Shown here piece by piece: positions 18,296-27,167 of a stretch of 38,148 bases of DNA. A model generated the notes under the pieces. The model was not told the DNA's origin. It saw only the letters and a program-made list of their open reading frames with translations, and made no database searches. The position numbers and the translations under genes are program-made. Numbering within the stretch: the stretch's first letter is position 1; each line of letters begins with the position of its first letter. The DNA comes from Alcanivorax sp. (GTDB lineage: Bacteria > Pseudomonadota > Gammaproteobacteria > Pseudomonadales > Alcanivoracaceae). Where the stretch lies: the NCBI GenBank assembly GCA_022449455.1, contig JAKUPL010000019.1:1-38148 (forward strand), written 5' to 3'.

Positions 18296-18643
18296 ATGCG
18301 GAAGTTGATAATCATAATTGGGACAGCGTTGGCGTTTTCTGGAGCTCGAGCTGATTGGCGGGGGCCTTACCAGATAGACGAGGTTGTTATTTCGTCGGCC
18401 GGTTCAATTAAAGTCGTGGTGCAGAACTACATCCCAGGGTCAGGATGTTCCGATTCGGCAGTAGTGAGAGGCTTTTCTTGGGTGGCAAGCGACAGCGCTG
18501 TTGATGAGCAGGTGGGAAACGCCCTGGTGTCCACCTTGCTATATGCACAGGCACAGGGCTTTAGTGTTGCTTTCGATACCAATGCTTGCCCGGAAAGTGA
18601 GTACACTGATTTCGGTGAAATATATATATCTTTCGAGGGGTAG
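18296..18643 (+). CDS. small secreted two-cysteine protein 1, upstream of the RHS toxin
   Basis: A 115-residue protein with a clear Sec signal peptide (KLIIIIGTALAFSGARA, cleavage expected after residue 19). The mature part begins DWRGPYQIDEVVISSAG and has exactly two cysteines, in GSGCSD and NACPES, likely one disulfide. It pairs with the next gene: both share a signal peptide, W-x-GP near the mature start, a V-x-I-x-S strand, a hydrophobic ALV..LL.A stretch before the second cysteine, and a final EI-x-I strand. GGGGA precedes the start. I do not recognise a family with confidence. The pattern is loosely like small secreted oligomeric toxin-binding subunits of OB-fold type, which is speculation. 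First gene of the RHS operon. Confidence 0.7.
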   Translation: MRKLIIIIGTALAFSGARADWRGPYQIDEVVISSAGSIKVVVQNYIPGSGCSDSAVVRGFSWVASDSAVDEQVGNALVSTLLYAQAQGFSVAFDTNACPESEYTDFGEIYISFEG

Positions 18644-18665
18644 CACTTATAAAGGGGGTGGAAAA

Positions 18666-19058
18666 ATGAAGGGTGTCGCTTTTCTTTGCTTGTTATTGTT
18701 TGCAGGAAATGCTCAGGCTGCTTGGGCTTGGATTGGGCCGATAAATATTAGTAAGGTCTACATACAATCGGCAGATATTGGTATGGGAAATTTTATTCGA
18801 ATTGATGTGGAGTCTTTAGATCTCAGTCCGTGTGGCGCCGGAAGGAAGTTGAGCTTGGCGACCAACCCGAACACGGGTGATCTGGGCTTCTCTACCTCTA
18901 GTCTTTCTGGATTTCCTGGCTTTAGAGGCTCGAATGAAAGAATACTGGCTGCTCTGCTTGCCGGCAAAACACAAGATAAAGAAATTTATATTAAAATGGA
19001 ATGTGGTTTTTCTTGGGGTTGGGTTTCAAGATATATTTCCGAAATAAAAATCAAGTAA
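18666..19058 (+). CDS. small secreted two-cysteine protein 2, paralogue of the preceding gene
   Basis: A 130-residue protein with signal peptide KGVAFLCLLLFAGNAQA (cleavage after about residue 18). The mature chain starts AWAWIGPINISKVYIQSAD, parallel to WRGPYQIDEVVISSAG of the upstream protein. It has one cysteine in SPCGAG and one in MECGFSW, in the same relative places as its paralogue. ILAALLAGKTQDKEIYI precedes the second cysteine and matches ALVSTLLYAQAQGFSVAF of protein 1 in character. A GGGGTGG ribosome site lies upstream, and the RHS gene starts 24 bases after its stop, so the three are almost certainly co-transcribed. Function is unknown; a role in export, folding or surface binding of the toxin is inferred from position only. 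Confidence 0.7.
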   Translation: MKGVAFLCLLLFAGNAQAAWAWIGPINISKVYIQSADIGMGNFIRIDVESLDLSPCGAGRKLSLATNPNTGDLGFSTSSLSGFPGFRGSNERILAALLAGKTQDKEIYIKMECGFSWGWVSRYISEIKIK

Positions 19059-19082
19059 AAATTTAAAGGTGTGGGGTGCGGG

Positions 19083-22000
19083 ATGCGCGGGATTTGTTAT
19101 GGGGTGTTCTTCTTATTGTTTCTAATCCAAGTCGATGCTCGGGCCGCAAGCCTGGCTCCACATTACTTTAAAGTTTATTACGGCGACTTCGATAGCCAAG
19201 AGTTTGGTTTGGATGGGTACGCTGATCTGTATCTTGAGGCGCAAGGTGCCTATGTGCCTTTGGGGGCTGGAGTCACTGCGCCCATGCCTTTCTTGTCCGA
19301 ATATGAAAGTATTCTGCTCTGCGGCACGTCTTCAGGGAATTTCGTTATTTGTAGCCTTGGAGATGGTTTCAACAAAGACGCTGGAGCGTTGGCGAATTTC
19401 CGTATAAAAATTGGCGATTTTGACGACGATGCGCTCCAGGACATTTTTTTGCACTCTCTATCGTCCGCCGAAAAAAGTTTATATCTGCATAATTCAGGGA
19501 ATGGCAATTTTAGCATAAGAGAGCAGTTCTTTTCCATTGATGGTGTCGCTATATCCGGTAATCCGGATGTGTTCGTTTCTGATCAAATGGGGGGGGCGGG
19601 GGCGGAAATCGTTGTAGATGGAAGTTATTACATTGAAGCGCCAAGCGGTGGTTTTGGGAAGATTAATAACATCAAACCCAATTACAATTTGACTGCAGCT
19701 TCGGAGGCGTCGTTTTCGGTTTCTGGTGGCGTGGCGAGCTACACTATCCCGATAAAAGTAGTTAAAGGTGGCGCGGGGATTGCGCCGGCTGTGTCGCTGG
19801 ATTATTCCAGTAATAGTGGGTACGGCCAAGCTGGTATGGGTTTTCAGGTATCAGGGCTTTCCTCGGTAACTCGGTGCGGGAGAAATAAACTTCGAGACGG
19901 TTATATTAAGGGTGTTGACGGGACGACACAGGACCTAGCTTGCTTGGATGGGGTCCGGCTTGTCCTGGAGAGCGGCGATTACTGGGGCCAGGGCTCTATT
20001 TACCGCCCAGAGCGAGAAGATGGCTCAAAGGTTGTATATGAAAATGATGGTTTCGTAGAATATAAGAAGAACGGAGACATTTATTATTACGGCGAAACGG
20101 AAAATTCGCGCTCCCATGGGATGGTTAACGGTCGCCCCGTAGCCACCTGGGGGCTGAGTTTTGTATCTGACCGGCTTGGCTATGGCTATCGCATTAGCTA
20201 TCGGGATGGATATGAAACCTATTTTCCTGAAAGTATTATATATACCGTTCAAAGAGGAAGTGGTGCGCCCGGTTATGCGGGAATTAAGTTTAAGTATGAA
20301 AAGGATCCTTACGGCAACACAACTTCTTTGCTGGGAAGAGAAGTCTATCTTGGTATACGGCTCGCCTCGGTTGAAAGTTTCTCAGATGACCAAATTTTAA
20401 GAAAGTATTACTTGACGTATGAGAGTAATCCGTCGACTCGCCGCTCCTTATTAACTCGCTATGTGGAGTGTGACGCGAGAAATAATTGTTTCCAGCCTAC
20501 AGAGCTTGACTGGCAGCTTGGCCCAAGCCCAAGTTTTGGAAATGGTAGATATATAAAATTCCCTGATCAGCGCGACAACGATGGAATTTTTGAGGAAGGT
20601 TTGCACCGGCCTGGGTTTAATCGCTGGGTAGACATTAATAGAGATGGGTTTGATGATTATTGTAGGGTTTCGCCATCTGATTCTCAGGGGGCCGAAATTG
20701 TATGCTACACGCAAAACGCGTCAAGCTACTTTTCTTTCCTTACGGAAATCGACGATAATTTTGATAGAACATATTATGAATATAATCGAAAAAGGCCGTA
20801 TGACTACCCCAACTGGAATATCGACCCTGCCTGGCGTGACATCAATAATGATGGATACGTAGATTTCTGTGTTTCGCGATCCTTAGGCGAAAAGCTGACG
20901 GCTGGCACGGACACCTTGCAGTGCTGGATCAACAACGGGGAGCTCGATACTGAATTTGACCAGACTGTAACGGCAGAAATTCCGAGACCTGTTCGGGCCA
21001 TGAGTGCTGGGGCGCGCTCTTGGACGGACGTGAATGGTGACGGAGAATTGGATTTTTGCTTCGCATATACCACCGACTCGGAAAAGGATTACATTTCCTG
21101 TTCCATAAAGAAGCAGGGTATTTTTGAGTTTGATCCGGGCTTCACGAAGAGAACAGCGGACTTTGGAGGGTACTGGTCTGACATCAACGGGGACGGTCTG
21201 CCTGATTTCTGTGTTGTCAAGAAGACTGATATCACATGCTATATAAATAATCGCGGTCTCGACTTGGAGGGAGGGCAATGGTCGAAAAACAGTGCAAACC
21301 TCGGCGATATTACTCCGCCCGCCCCTGAGGAAACTTATAGTGGAGGGACGACAAAACATTACTCTGCGGTTTTTGTTGATTTTTATGGCAACGGATATTC
21401 GGATTTTTGTCGTATTTATCCAGCCAAGAAAAATAATTTTCATGGTTATCAGGCGTCATGTTTGGCTTCTACCGGAGAAGGGTGGGGGGCGGACTTAACG
21501 TCTGATTTTATTCCGGTAGTGCAAGCTTACCAAGAAAAATTTGATCGCGCGGTTATGGCTGACGCGACGCAATTTATGGATGTTAATGCCGATGGCCTGA
21601 TGGATTGGTGTATCGAGTTGGGGCTAGAGCTCAAATGTATGCTTTCAGACTCGAATGGTTTTGGTACTGAGATGTCAACTTTTACCCTTCCCGCTTTCGG
21701 TGGATCGCATGGCCTCAAGCATATCAGGGAGGTAAATCGAGGTTGGGCAGACATTAACGGTGACGGGAATTCCAGTTACTGCGCTCTTTACTGGAAGTCG
21801 TTGGGGGACTCATCTGGTGGAATCAATAACCGAGGCATGGCGTGCTACGACTCTGGTTCCGCCGAAAAACACGATTATCTTGTGGGCGTGGAAAACGGCT
21901 TCGGTCTGGAATATTCCGTAGAATACACGGACATCGCAGACCCGACGGTTTACGAACACAGCCGAGATTTGGGTAGCCAGGGGCAGGTGTTCGCGACGTC

Positions 22001-25000
22001 CGGGATGAACGTGGTGTCGAAGTTACGGACATCCAATGGTATCGGGGGCTATAGCGAGCAGGAGTATTTCTATAAAAACTATGGCTATTTGCCTGGTGAA
22101 ATCGGCGGATTGGGCTTTGAATATATAAAAACCACCTCGGAAAACGGCAACAAGGTCGGTGAGGTTTGGTATGGCCAAAGTGTCTATGAGCATCAAGCGG
22201 GCAGGGTAGTCCAAAGCAGAACAAGCCTGAGAGGTAGTTCAGGGCAGCTGGTGACCGTGCGCGAAGAGAATAATGAATGGGAAACCCATTTCTATTCTGG
22301 CTTGGGCTATCAGGATATCAGCGCAACCACGGTTTGGGACGGCGTCGAGGCAACCAACTATCGCTATGGCGTTGAGTTGCTCAGCAGCGAAGTGCAGGAC
22401 TTCGATTTGACCGGGCAGCTCATTCGGACGACGACGACAGAAAACGAATACGATGCAACACAGCTTATTGAACAGTCTATTACCACCGTCGGTCAAAATC
22501 AGACCTTCAATAAAGTTATCCACAACAGCTATTACCAAGATGACTATGTGGGGTGGGTGATTGGGCGCTTAAGCGATTCGCAGACCTCTTACTCACACAG
22601 CTACGGTGGCATGGCTGCTTCGCCCATAACGCGGGAATCTTCCTGGGAGTATTATCAAAGTGGGTCGCCGTTCTATGGGATGTTGAAGAGCGAGACGGTG
22701 GAACCCAACCGGCCTGAGCTTTCTCAAACAACCACCTACACTTATAACTCTTACGGCTTAAAGGCGTCAGTGGTTCAGACTGCCGCCAATGCCAGCCCGC
22801 GCTCGACAGATTATTTGTATGACACTCGTGGTCAGTTCATGGTCCAAGAGAGCAATGCTCTAGGCCATCAGGTGTCCTATGACTATGATGCGGTGACGGG
22901 CAACCTGCTGTCGGTTACTGACCCCAACGGCTTGGTCTCGAATAGTGAATACGATTCCGTTGGCAGGAAAACCCGAGAAACCGCGCCCGATGGAACCAGT
23001 TCTGTCGTGGAGTACAAATCCTGCGCCTTCGGCTGCCCAGCCCAGGCTGTTTATTACACAGAAAGCTGGAGCGAGTCGGCGTCGGGCACGAAAATCTCAT
23101 CCGTGTCTCGTGAGTACATGGACCTATTGGGCCGAGCGGTGGAGGTACGCACCCAAGGTTTCAATGGGGATTGGATCGTCCAGAAAACCGAATATGACTC
23201 GCTGGGTTATGAAAAGCGCGTCAGCGAGCCCTACTACCAAAGCGCTTCTCCACAGTGGAACGTGGTGAGCTCTCGGGATGTTAAAGGGCGGGTTACCCAA
23301 AGAAACAACGCATCAGGTCTGATCGTTGAGATTACTTACAACGGTCTGAGTACGCAGACCATTCGCTCCTGGACGGACCCGTTGAATGGTGCCAGTGAAT
23401 CCAGAACGAGTTCTGTGCTGAACGATGTTTCGGGTAATAAGCGTAGATCTGTCGATAACGGCGGCAGAACGGTCGCCTTCAACTATGACGCCCTCAGTAA
23501 CCTCACTCATATCGATTTGCCCGGTGGCATGAGCGTCACCAATGAGTATGACGTCGTCGGGAGACGAGTCGCTTCCAGCGATCCCAACATCGGTGATTGG
23601 AAATACGGTTATGACGCTTTCGGTCAACTGGTCTTGCAAGAGAACGGTGCCGGCCGGCGCGTTTGCCTCTCATACGATGTGTTGGGGCGGAAAGTAAGCC
23701 GCACCGATGACTACTCTGTGAGTGCCCCTTGGGCCAATGCATTGGCTTCCGCCCTAAATGGTTGTCAGGGGCAGATAGCGTCTACCCAATGGAGTTATGA
23801 CGATACCTCGAAGGGCCTGGGTCGCTTGTCAGGCGTAACGATGGGGGCCGGGTATAGCTCTGAGCCCTTCTATGACGCTTTGGGCCGCCCGATACAAACG
23901 GAGACCAGCTTTGATGGGGAGACTTACCGCAAGTCGACTTCCTACGAAGCGGGAACGGGACGTGTCAGTACGATCACCCCGACACACAGAGTCTCAGGTC
24001 CAGATATTGAGGTGCAATACAGTTACAACGCACGGGGCTTTGTGACGGGGCTCAGTGAGGTGGGGACCCAGACGTCCTTCTGGCAGGTGGTCTCGCAGAA
24101 TGCCAGGGGCGACGTTACCGAGCGCTTGTTATCCGGGGCATTGATCAATCAGGTCATGGGCTATGATTCAGCGACCGGCGTCATGACACAGGTGCGGGCG
24201 AAAGCCGCGCTGGCCTCCGGCTCTGGCTGGAATATACAAAACGAAAGCTATGTTTACGCCGCCAATGGCAATATGAGGCAGCGGGCTCAAGCTATCTTGG
24301 CGATTAACCAGGATTTGGAGGAGACGTTCTCCTACGATTCTCTGGATCGCTTGGTAATGGCGGATGTGGCGAACCTGAACGATGCCAACCTTTCATTCAG
24401 TCAAACCGTCCAATACGACGTTGCCGGGAACATCACTGAACGCAACGATGTGGGGGTCTACCAATATGGTGAGAGCTGTGTTCATCAACAGACCTCATAC
24501 CAACCCGGGCCGCAGGCGGTTACTTCAGTACAAGGGCAGCGTAATCAGCAATATTGTTATGATGCCGCCGGCAATATGGTGAAGGGGGGAGGCCGGGATA
24601 TCTCCTACACGGCGTTCAATAAACCGACATCCATTACCTCAGAAGATGCGCAGATCGCGTTCGTGTACGGCCCGAACCAGAATATGATTAAACGGATCAC
24701 CGATACCAGCAGCGGCATCGTGACCAAGTGGATGTTCGCCGATTACGAGCGCGTTGAAAGTACCGCAAGCGGTGCCCCTTCTTTGAGAGAGCGCTGGACC
24801 TTGCCCGGTGGCGTTGTGGTGTCGGTTGAGGACGATGATCTTGAATCGAAGAAGGAGGAGTACCTCTTCTCCGATACACTGGGCAGTGTTGCAGCCGTGA
24901 CTAACGGCATGGGAGCCGTCAACGAGCGATATCGTTACGACCCCTGGGGGCGCCCCCGCGAGACCTTGGACTGGAGCGCCATCTCGGACGCTGCCTGGTT

Positions 25001-26261
25001 CGATATGGAGCGGGACCAGGGCGCCACCGGGAAAGGCTTCACGGGCCATGAGATGTTGGATCAAGTTGGCATCGTCCACATGGGCGGAAGAATCTATGAC
25101 CCGACCATCGGACGTTTCCTGAGCGCGGATCCTGTTGTGAAAGGGCTGGACAATGCTGAGAGCTACAATCGGTATAGCTATGTGTTGAACAGCCCCATGA
25201 GCTACACGGATCCCTCGGGCTACTCCTGGTTGAGCGATGCCTGGGATGACATAACGGACTTCGTAAAAGATCACTTCAAAGAGGTTCTTGCGGTATTTAA
25301 TCCCCAACTGGCGCTGATGGAAGCATCGACTCGTTACGGGGGGCGTGAACTCGCGCGATTTGCCGCGAAGAACAAGTACGCCGGCGAAGTGATAGGGCTG
25401 GTTGGTACCGTTGGTTGTTCGCTGAGCACTGCGGGCGCAGGTACCGCGGGTTGCGTTGCCGCTTTTCAGGGGTGGACCTCCGGGGCCATGGCTTACGGTA
25501 CGGGGGCGCCTGTGCAGCAGGCGTTGCTTGCTGGCGGTAAATCTGCGGCTCTAGCCTATGCAAACATAAGCGTTGCTGGGGGCATTGCTGATATGAATCT
25601 GGGTGCGTTCGGAAGTGGGGTTGCCCATGGGGCAAGAGGCGCCTTCTTCGCTGGCATCGCTGGGGGAGACGTCCGCTCCGGATTCCTTGGCGGGGCCACC
25701 GAGGGTGTCCTGGGTGACTCGATTCAAACCTGGACGGATGGTGATCCTATGCGTGGCACCATTGCGGCGGCTTTTATCAGTGGGTCTGTGTCTCAGGTAA
25801 CCGGCGGAAAATTCGCTGTGGGGGCTGCTACAGGCGCGATGGGGTATCTATTTAATCAGATGTCCGTGGATTCATCTGACCCTAACGGCGAGCCTTTTAT
25901 CGCTAATGACAAGCTGAATAGGGCGGCAAGAGATGTCTTGGCTCCGCCTGGAAGTATTAGAGAAATAGATGAAAATGGGCGGCTAATATATTCACTTCCT
26001 ATTGACTGGGAAGCACACCCGTTGCCGCATGGTGGAGGGTTTGTCATCGCGCGGCCGGATTGGCGGCCGATGAATGGTTTGCAAAGTGTAGTGAGGGTTC
26101 AGCCTGCTGGCACGGGTTCTTCAGGTTATAATCCTAAAGGGTACTTCGTTGTATATAATAAAAATGGTCAGCCAATAAGTCCTTATTCGGGTAGGACTGT
26201 GCCACCCAGAAAGCACCATAACGATTTTTCCATAGTCATTCCGGGCAAATTTGCAGAGTAA
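19083..26261 (+). CDS. secreted SpvB/FG-GAP/RHS-repeat polymorphic toxin
   Basis: A 2392-residue protein. Signal peptide about 1-21 (GVFFLLFLIQVDARA). The SpvB/TcdB N-terminal domain is marked by GGVASYTIPIKVVKGGAGIAP near 214-234 and GMGFQVSGLSSVTRCGRN near 250-268. Seven FG-GAP-like repeats of the form W-x-D-[IV]-N-x-D-G-x-x-D-F-C fall at about 515, 583, 646, 698, 763, 831 and 888, each followed by a second cysteine 8-25 residues later. YD/RHS repeats run from about 1210 to 1950. The RHS core ends with GRIYDPTIGRFLSADP near 2003-2018 and DPSGY near 2042. About 345 residues remain: a glycine-rich hydrophobic region, then a tip of about 115 residues from PFIANDKL with PRKHHNDFS near the end. 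RHS shells enclose such tips before delivery. I do not recognise the tip's activity. I prefer the ATG at 19083 over the GTG at 19071. The N-terminal third and tip are AT-richer than the RHS part, suggesting a mosaic. Confidence 0.9.
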   Translation: MRGICYGVFFLLFLIQVDARAASLAPHYFKVYYGDFDSQEFGLDGYADLYLEAQGAYVPLGAGVTAPMPFLSEYESILLCGTSSGNFVICSLGDGFNKDAGALANFRIKIGDFDDDALQDIFLHSLSSAEKSLYLHNSGNGNFSIREQFFSIDGVAISGNPDVFVSDQMGGAGAEIVVDGSYYIEAPSGGFGKINNIKPNYNLTAASEASFSVSGGVASYTIPIKVVKGGAGIAPAVSLDYSSNSGYGQAGMGFQVSGLSSVTRCGRNKLRDGYIKGVDGTTQDLACLDGVRLVLESGDYWGQGSIYRPEREDGSKVVYENDGFVEYKKNGDIYYYGETENSRSHGMVNGRPVATWGLSFVSDRLGYGYRISYRDGYETYFPESIIYTVQRGSGAPGYAGIKFKYEKDPYGNTTSLLGREVYLGIRLASVESFSDDQILRKYYLTYESNPSTRRSLLTRYVECDARNNCFQPTELDWQLGPSPSFGNGRYIKFPDQRDNDGIFEEGLHRPGFNRWVDINRDGFDDYCRVSPSDSQGAEIVCYTQNASSYFSFLTEIDDNFDRTYYEYNRKRPYDYPNWNIDPAWRDINNDGYVDFCVSRSLGEKLTAGTDTLQCWINNGELDTEFDQTVTAEIPRPVRAMSAGARSWTDVNGDGELDFCFAYTTDSEKDYISCSIKKQGIFEFDPGFTKRTADFGGYWSDINGDGLPDFCVVKKTDITCYINNRGLDLEGGQWSKNSANLGDITPPAPEETYSGGTTKHYSAVFVDFYGNGYSDFCRIYPAKKNNFHGYQASCLASTGEGWGADLTSDFIPVVQAYQEKFDRAVMADATQFMDVNADGLMDWCIELGLELKCMLSDSNGFGTEMSTFTLPAFGGSHGLKHIREVNRGWADINGDGNSSYCALYWKSLGDSSGGINNRGMACYDSGSAEKHDYLVGVENGFGLEYSVEYTDIADPTVYEHSRDLGSQGQVFATSGMNVVSKLRTSNGIGGYSEQEYFYKNYGYLPGEIGGLGFEYIKTTSENGNKVGEVWYGQSVYEHQAGRVVQSRTSLRGSSGQLVTVREENNEWETHFYSGLGYQDISATTVWDGVEATNYRYGVELLSSEVQDFDLTGQLIRTTTTENEYDATQLIEQSITTVGQNQTFNKVIHNSYYQDDYVGWVIGRLSDSQTSYSHSYGGMAASPITRESSWEYYQSGSPFYGMLKSETVEPNRPELSQTTTYTYNSYGLKASVVQTAANASPRSTDYLYDTRGQFMVQESNALGHQVSYDYDAVTGNLLSVTDPNGLVSNSEYDSVGRKTRETAPDGTSSVVEYKSCAFGCPAQAVYYTESWSESASGTKISSVSREYMDLLGRAVEVRTQGFNGDWIVQKTEYDSLGYEKRVSEPYYQSASPQWNVVSSRDVKGRVTQRNNASGLIVEITYNGLSTQTIRSWTDPLNGASESRTSSVLNDVSGNKRRSVDNGGRTVAFNYDALSNLTHIDLPGGMSVTNEYDVVGRRVASSDPNIGDWKYGYDAFGQLVLQENGAGRRVCLSYDVLGRKVSRTDDYSVSAPWANALASALNGCQGQIASTQWSYDDTSKGLGRLSGVTMGAGYSSEPFYDALGRPIQTETSFDGETYRKSTSYEAGTGRVSTITPTHRVSGPDIEVQYSYNARGFVTGLSEVGTQTSFWQVVSQNARGDVTERLLSGALINQVMGYDSATGVMTQVRAKAALASGSGWNIQNESYVYAANGNMRQRAQAILAINQDLEETFSYDSLDRLVMADVANLNDANLSFSQTVQYDVAGNITERNDVGVYQYGESCVHQQTSYQPGPQAVTSVQGQRNQQYCYDAAGNMVKGGGRDISYTAFNKPTSITSEDAQIAFVYGPNQNMIKRITDTSSGIVTKWMFADYERVESTASGAPSLRERWTLPGGVVVSVEDDDLESKKEEYLFSDTLGSVAAVTNGMGAVNERYRYDPWGRPRETLDWSAISDAAWFDMERDQGATGKGFTGHEMLDQVGIVHMGGRIYDPTIGRFLSADPVVKGLDNAESYNRYSYVLNSPMSYTDPSGYSWLSDAWDDITDFVKDHFKEVLAVFNPQLALMEASTRYGGRELARFAAKNKYAGEVIGLVGTVGCSLSTAGAGTAGCVAAFQGWTSGAMAYGTGAPVQQALLAGGKSAALAYANISVAGGIADMNLGAFGSGVAHGARGAFFAGIAGGDVRSGFLGGATEGVLGDSIQTWTDGDPMRGTIAAAFISGSVSQVTGGKFAVGAATGAMGYLFNQMSVDSSDPNGEPFIANDKLNRAARDVLAPPGSIREIDENGRLIYSLPIDWEAHPLPHGGGFVIARPDWRPMNGLQSVVRVQPAGTGSSGYNPKGYFVVYNKNGQPISPYSGRTVPPRKHHNDFSIVIPGKFAE

Positions 26262-26266
26262 AGCTT

Positions 26267-26641
26267 ATGACGCCAGAACGCGAATTGATTGATAGGCTTT
26301 CGTCATTTTTTCCAAATGGCGCTGATTTGGATTGTGTTTGTTTTTACCGGTTTTCAATTGTTTTTTTAATTGATGTCGTAAAAATAAAAACATACTCTTC
26401 TGTATTGTTTAAGGAGGGCGAAGTCGTACGTCACTTGTCGGCGAACAGTAAAAAATTGAACTCTGAGATCTTTCCTTTTTTGTCAAAAATCGGGGGGCGA
26501 ATAAAAAAATTTGATCTTGTTGATGGTCAGCTTGGTTTGACATTTGATGATGGAGATAAGTTATATTTCCTTCTAAAAGGTGCGGGGGCGGTTGAGGTTT
26601 GGGGAGAGGATTTCGGACTTTTTATTGTTGGTGATGATTGA
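26267..26641 (+). CDS. candidate immunity protein for the RHS toxin
   Basis: A 124-residue protein with no signal peptide or membrane segment, so probably cytosolic. It begins six bases after the RHS stop and is markedly AT-rich, like the toxin tip. It has an alternating charged/hydrophobic pattern with many lysines and an acidic, hydrophobic C-terminus (VEVWGEDFGLFIVGDD). I do not recognise the family. A small unrelated frame directly after a polymorphic toxin is nearly always its cognate immunity gene, so the role is inferred from position. The ribosome site is weak (GAGTAAAGC), consistent with coupling to the toxin stop. Another frame starts inside its stop codon region (26636) but is broken by repeat copy A. 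Confidence 0.65.
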   Translation: MTPERELIDRLSSFFPNGADLDCVCFYRFSIVFLIDVVKIKTYSSVLFKEGEVVRHLSANSKKLNSEIFPFLSKIGGRIKKFDLVDGQLGLTFDDGDKLYFLLKGAGAVEVWGEDFGLFIVGDD

Positions 26642-26730
26642 GTCGGTTTTTTATGGGGTGTGTGGGGAAGAGTATTGGCTGGTTTGGTTGAAGGAATGTA
26701 GCTGCCCCGGAGAGCTGCCCCGGGCTGCCC
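26636..26730 (+). pseudogene. 5' fragment of a gene truncated by repeat copy A
   Basis: ATGATTGA overlaps the immunity gene stop, the typical coupling of a following gene. The frame reads MIESVFYGVCGEEYWLVWLKE and then runs into the GC-rich left border of repeat copy A, where protein-like character is lost (CPGELPRAAPG). Only about 22 plausible residues remain. This suggests that a further gene of the toxin module was cut off when the sequence to the right was replaced. Too short to assign. Confidence 0.4.
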
Positions 26731-26964
26731 CAGGGTTGGGCCTCGGCAAGTTATTGAATTTATTGCATAAATCAGGTTTTTGGCAATTTTTTTGCCTTGA
26801 AAAAGCTTTTCTGAGCTGGTAAATGCCGGTTCTCCGCGTAGGAGAGTGTCCGGCCCTGTTCTTCTGGGGGCCTTTAGCTGCCTTCAAAGCGCCCCAAGGC
26901 CTGTATATTGGGTTGCGTGGCCGAGGCTTTTCTTATAAATCAGTGGGTTTTATAATCCGACCCC
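26731..26964. repeat. inverted-repeat element, copy A
   Basis: About 234 bases closely similar to copy B and sharing both ends with C and D. The left end is degenerate (GGGTTGGGCCTCGGCAAG) and the right end is ATCCGACCCC. Inside are the hairpin GGCAATTTTTTTGCC and the block AAGGCCTGTATATTGGG. The left border carries three tandem 10-13-base units (GCTGCCCCGG type). It lies between two broken genes, the frame after the immunity gene and a lipoprotein gene, so it marks a recombination joint. It encodes no transposase. Confidence 0.8.
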
Positions 26965-27086
26965 GGGTTTTTGTTGGCGGACGTCTCCGGTTCCGCGTCG
27001 GGTCGATAATTGTCGTCCTCGCAGGCGGACAGCAGTACGGATGCGGCGAGCAGCGCCGCCATGGCGTGGTGTTTTTCGAGTTTCAT
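26940..27086 (-). pseudogene. lipoprotein gene fragment, N-terminal part only
   Basis: From the ATG at 27084-27086 the minus strand encodes a signal sequence with the lipobox ASVLLSAC followed by EDDNYRPDAEPE. It is almost the same as the start of the neighbouring intact lipoprotein (ASVLLTAC, EDDNYRPDPEP). After about 40 residues the frame enters repeat copy A and stops at 26940. It is therefore a paralogue that lost everything but its export signal when copy A or the DNA beyond it arrived. Confidence 0.7.
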
Positions 27087-27167
27087 TTCGAGTCGCCCCC
27101 CTGAGAGCGTGAGCTCGGCCGGACCTTGCCACCCTGGCTCGGTCCCGGCCGGGGCCGGTGGTGGTGA

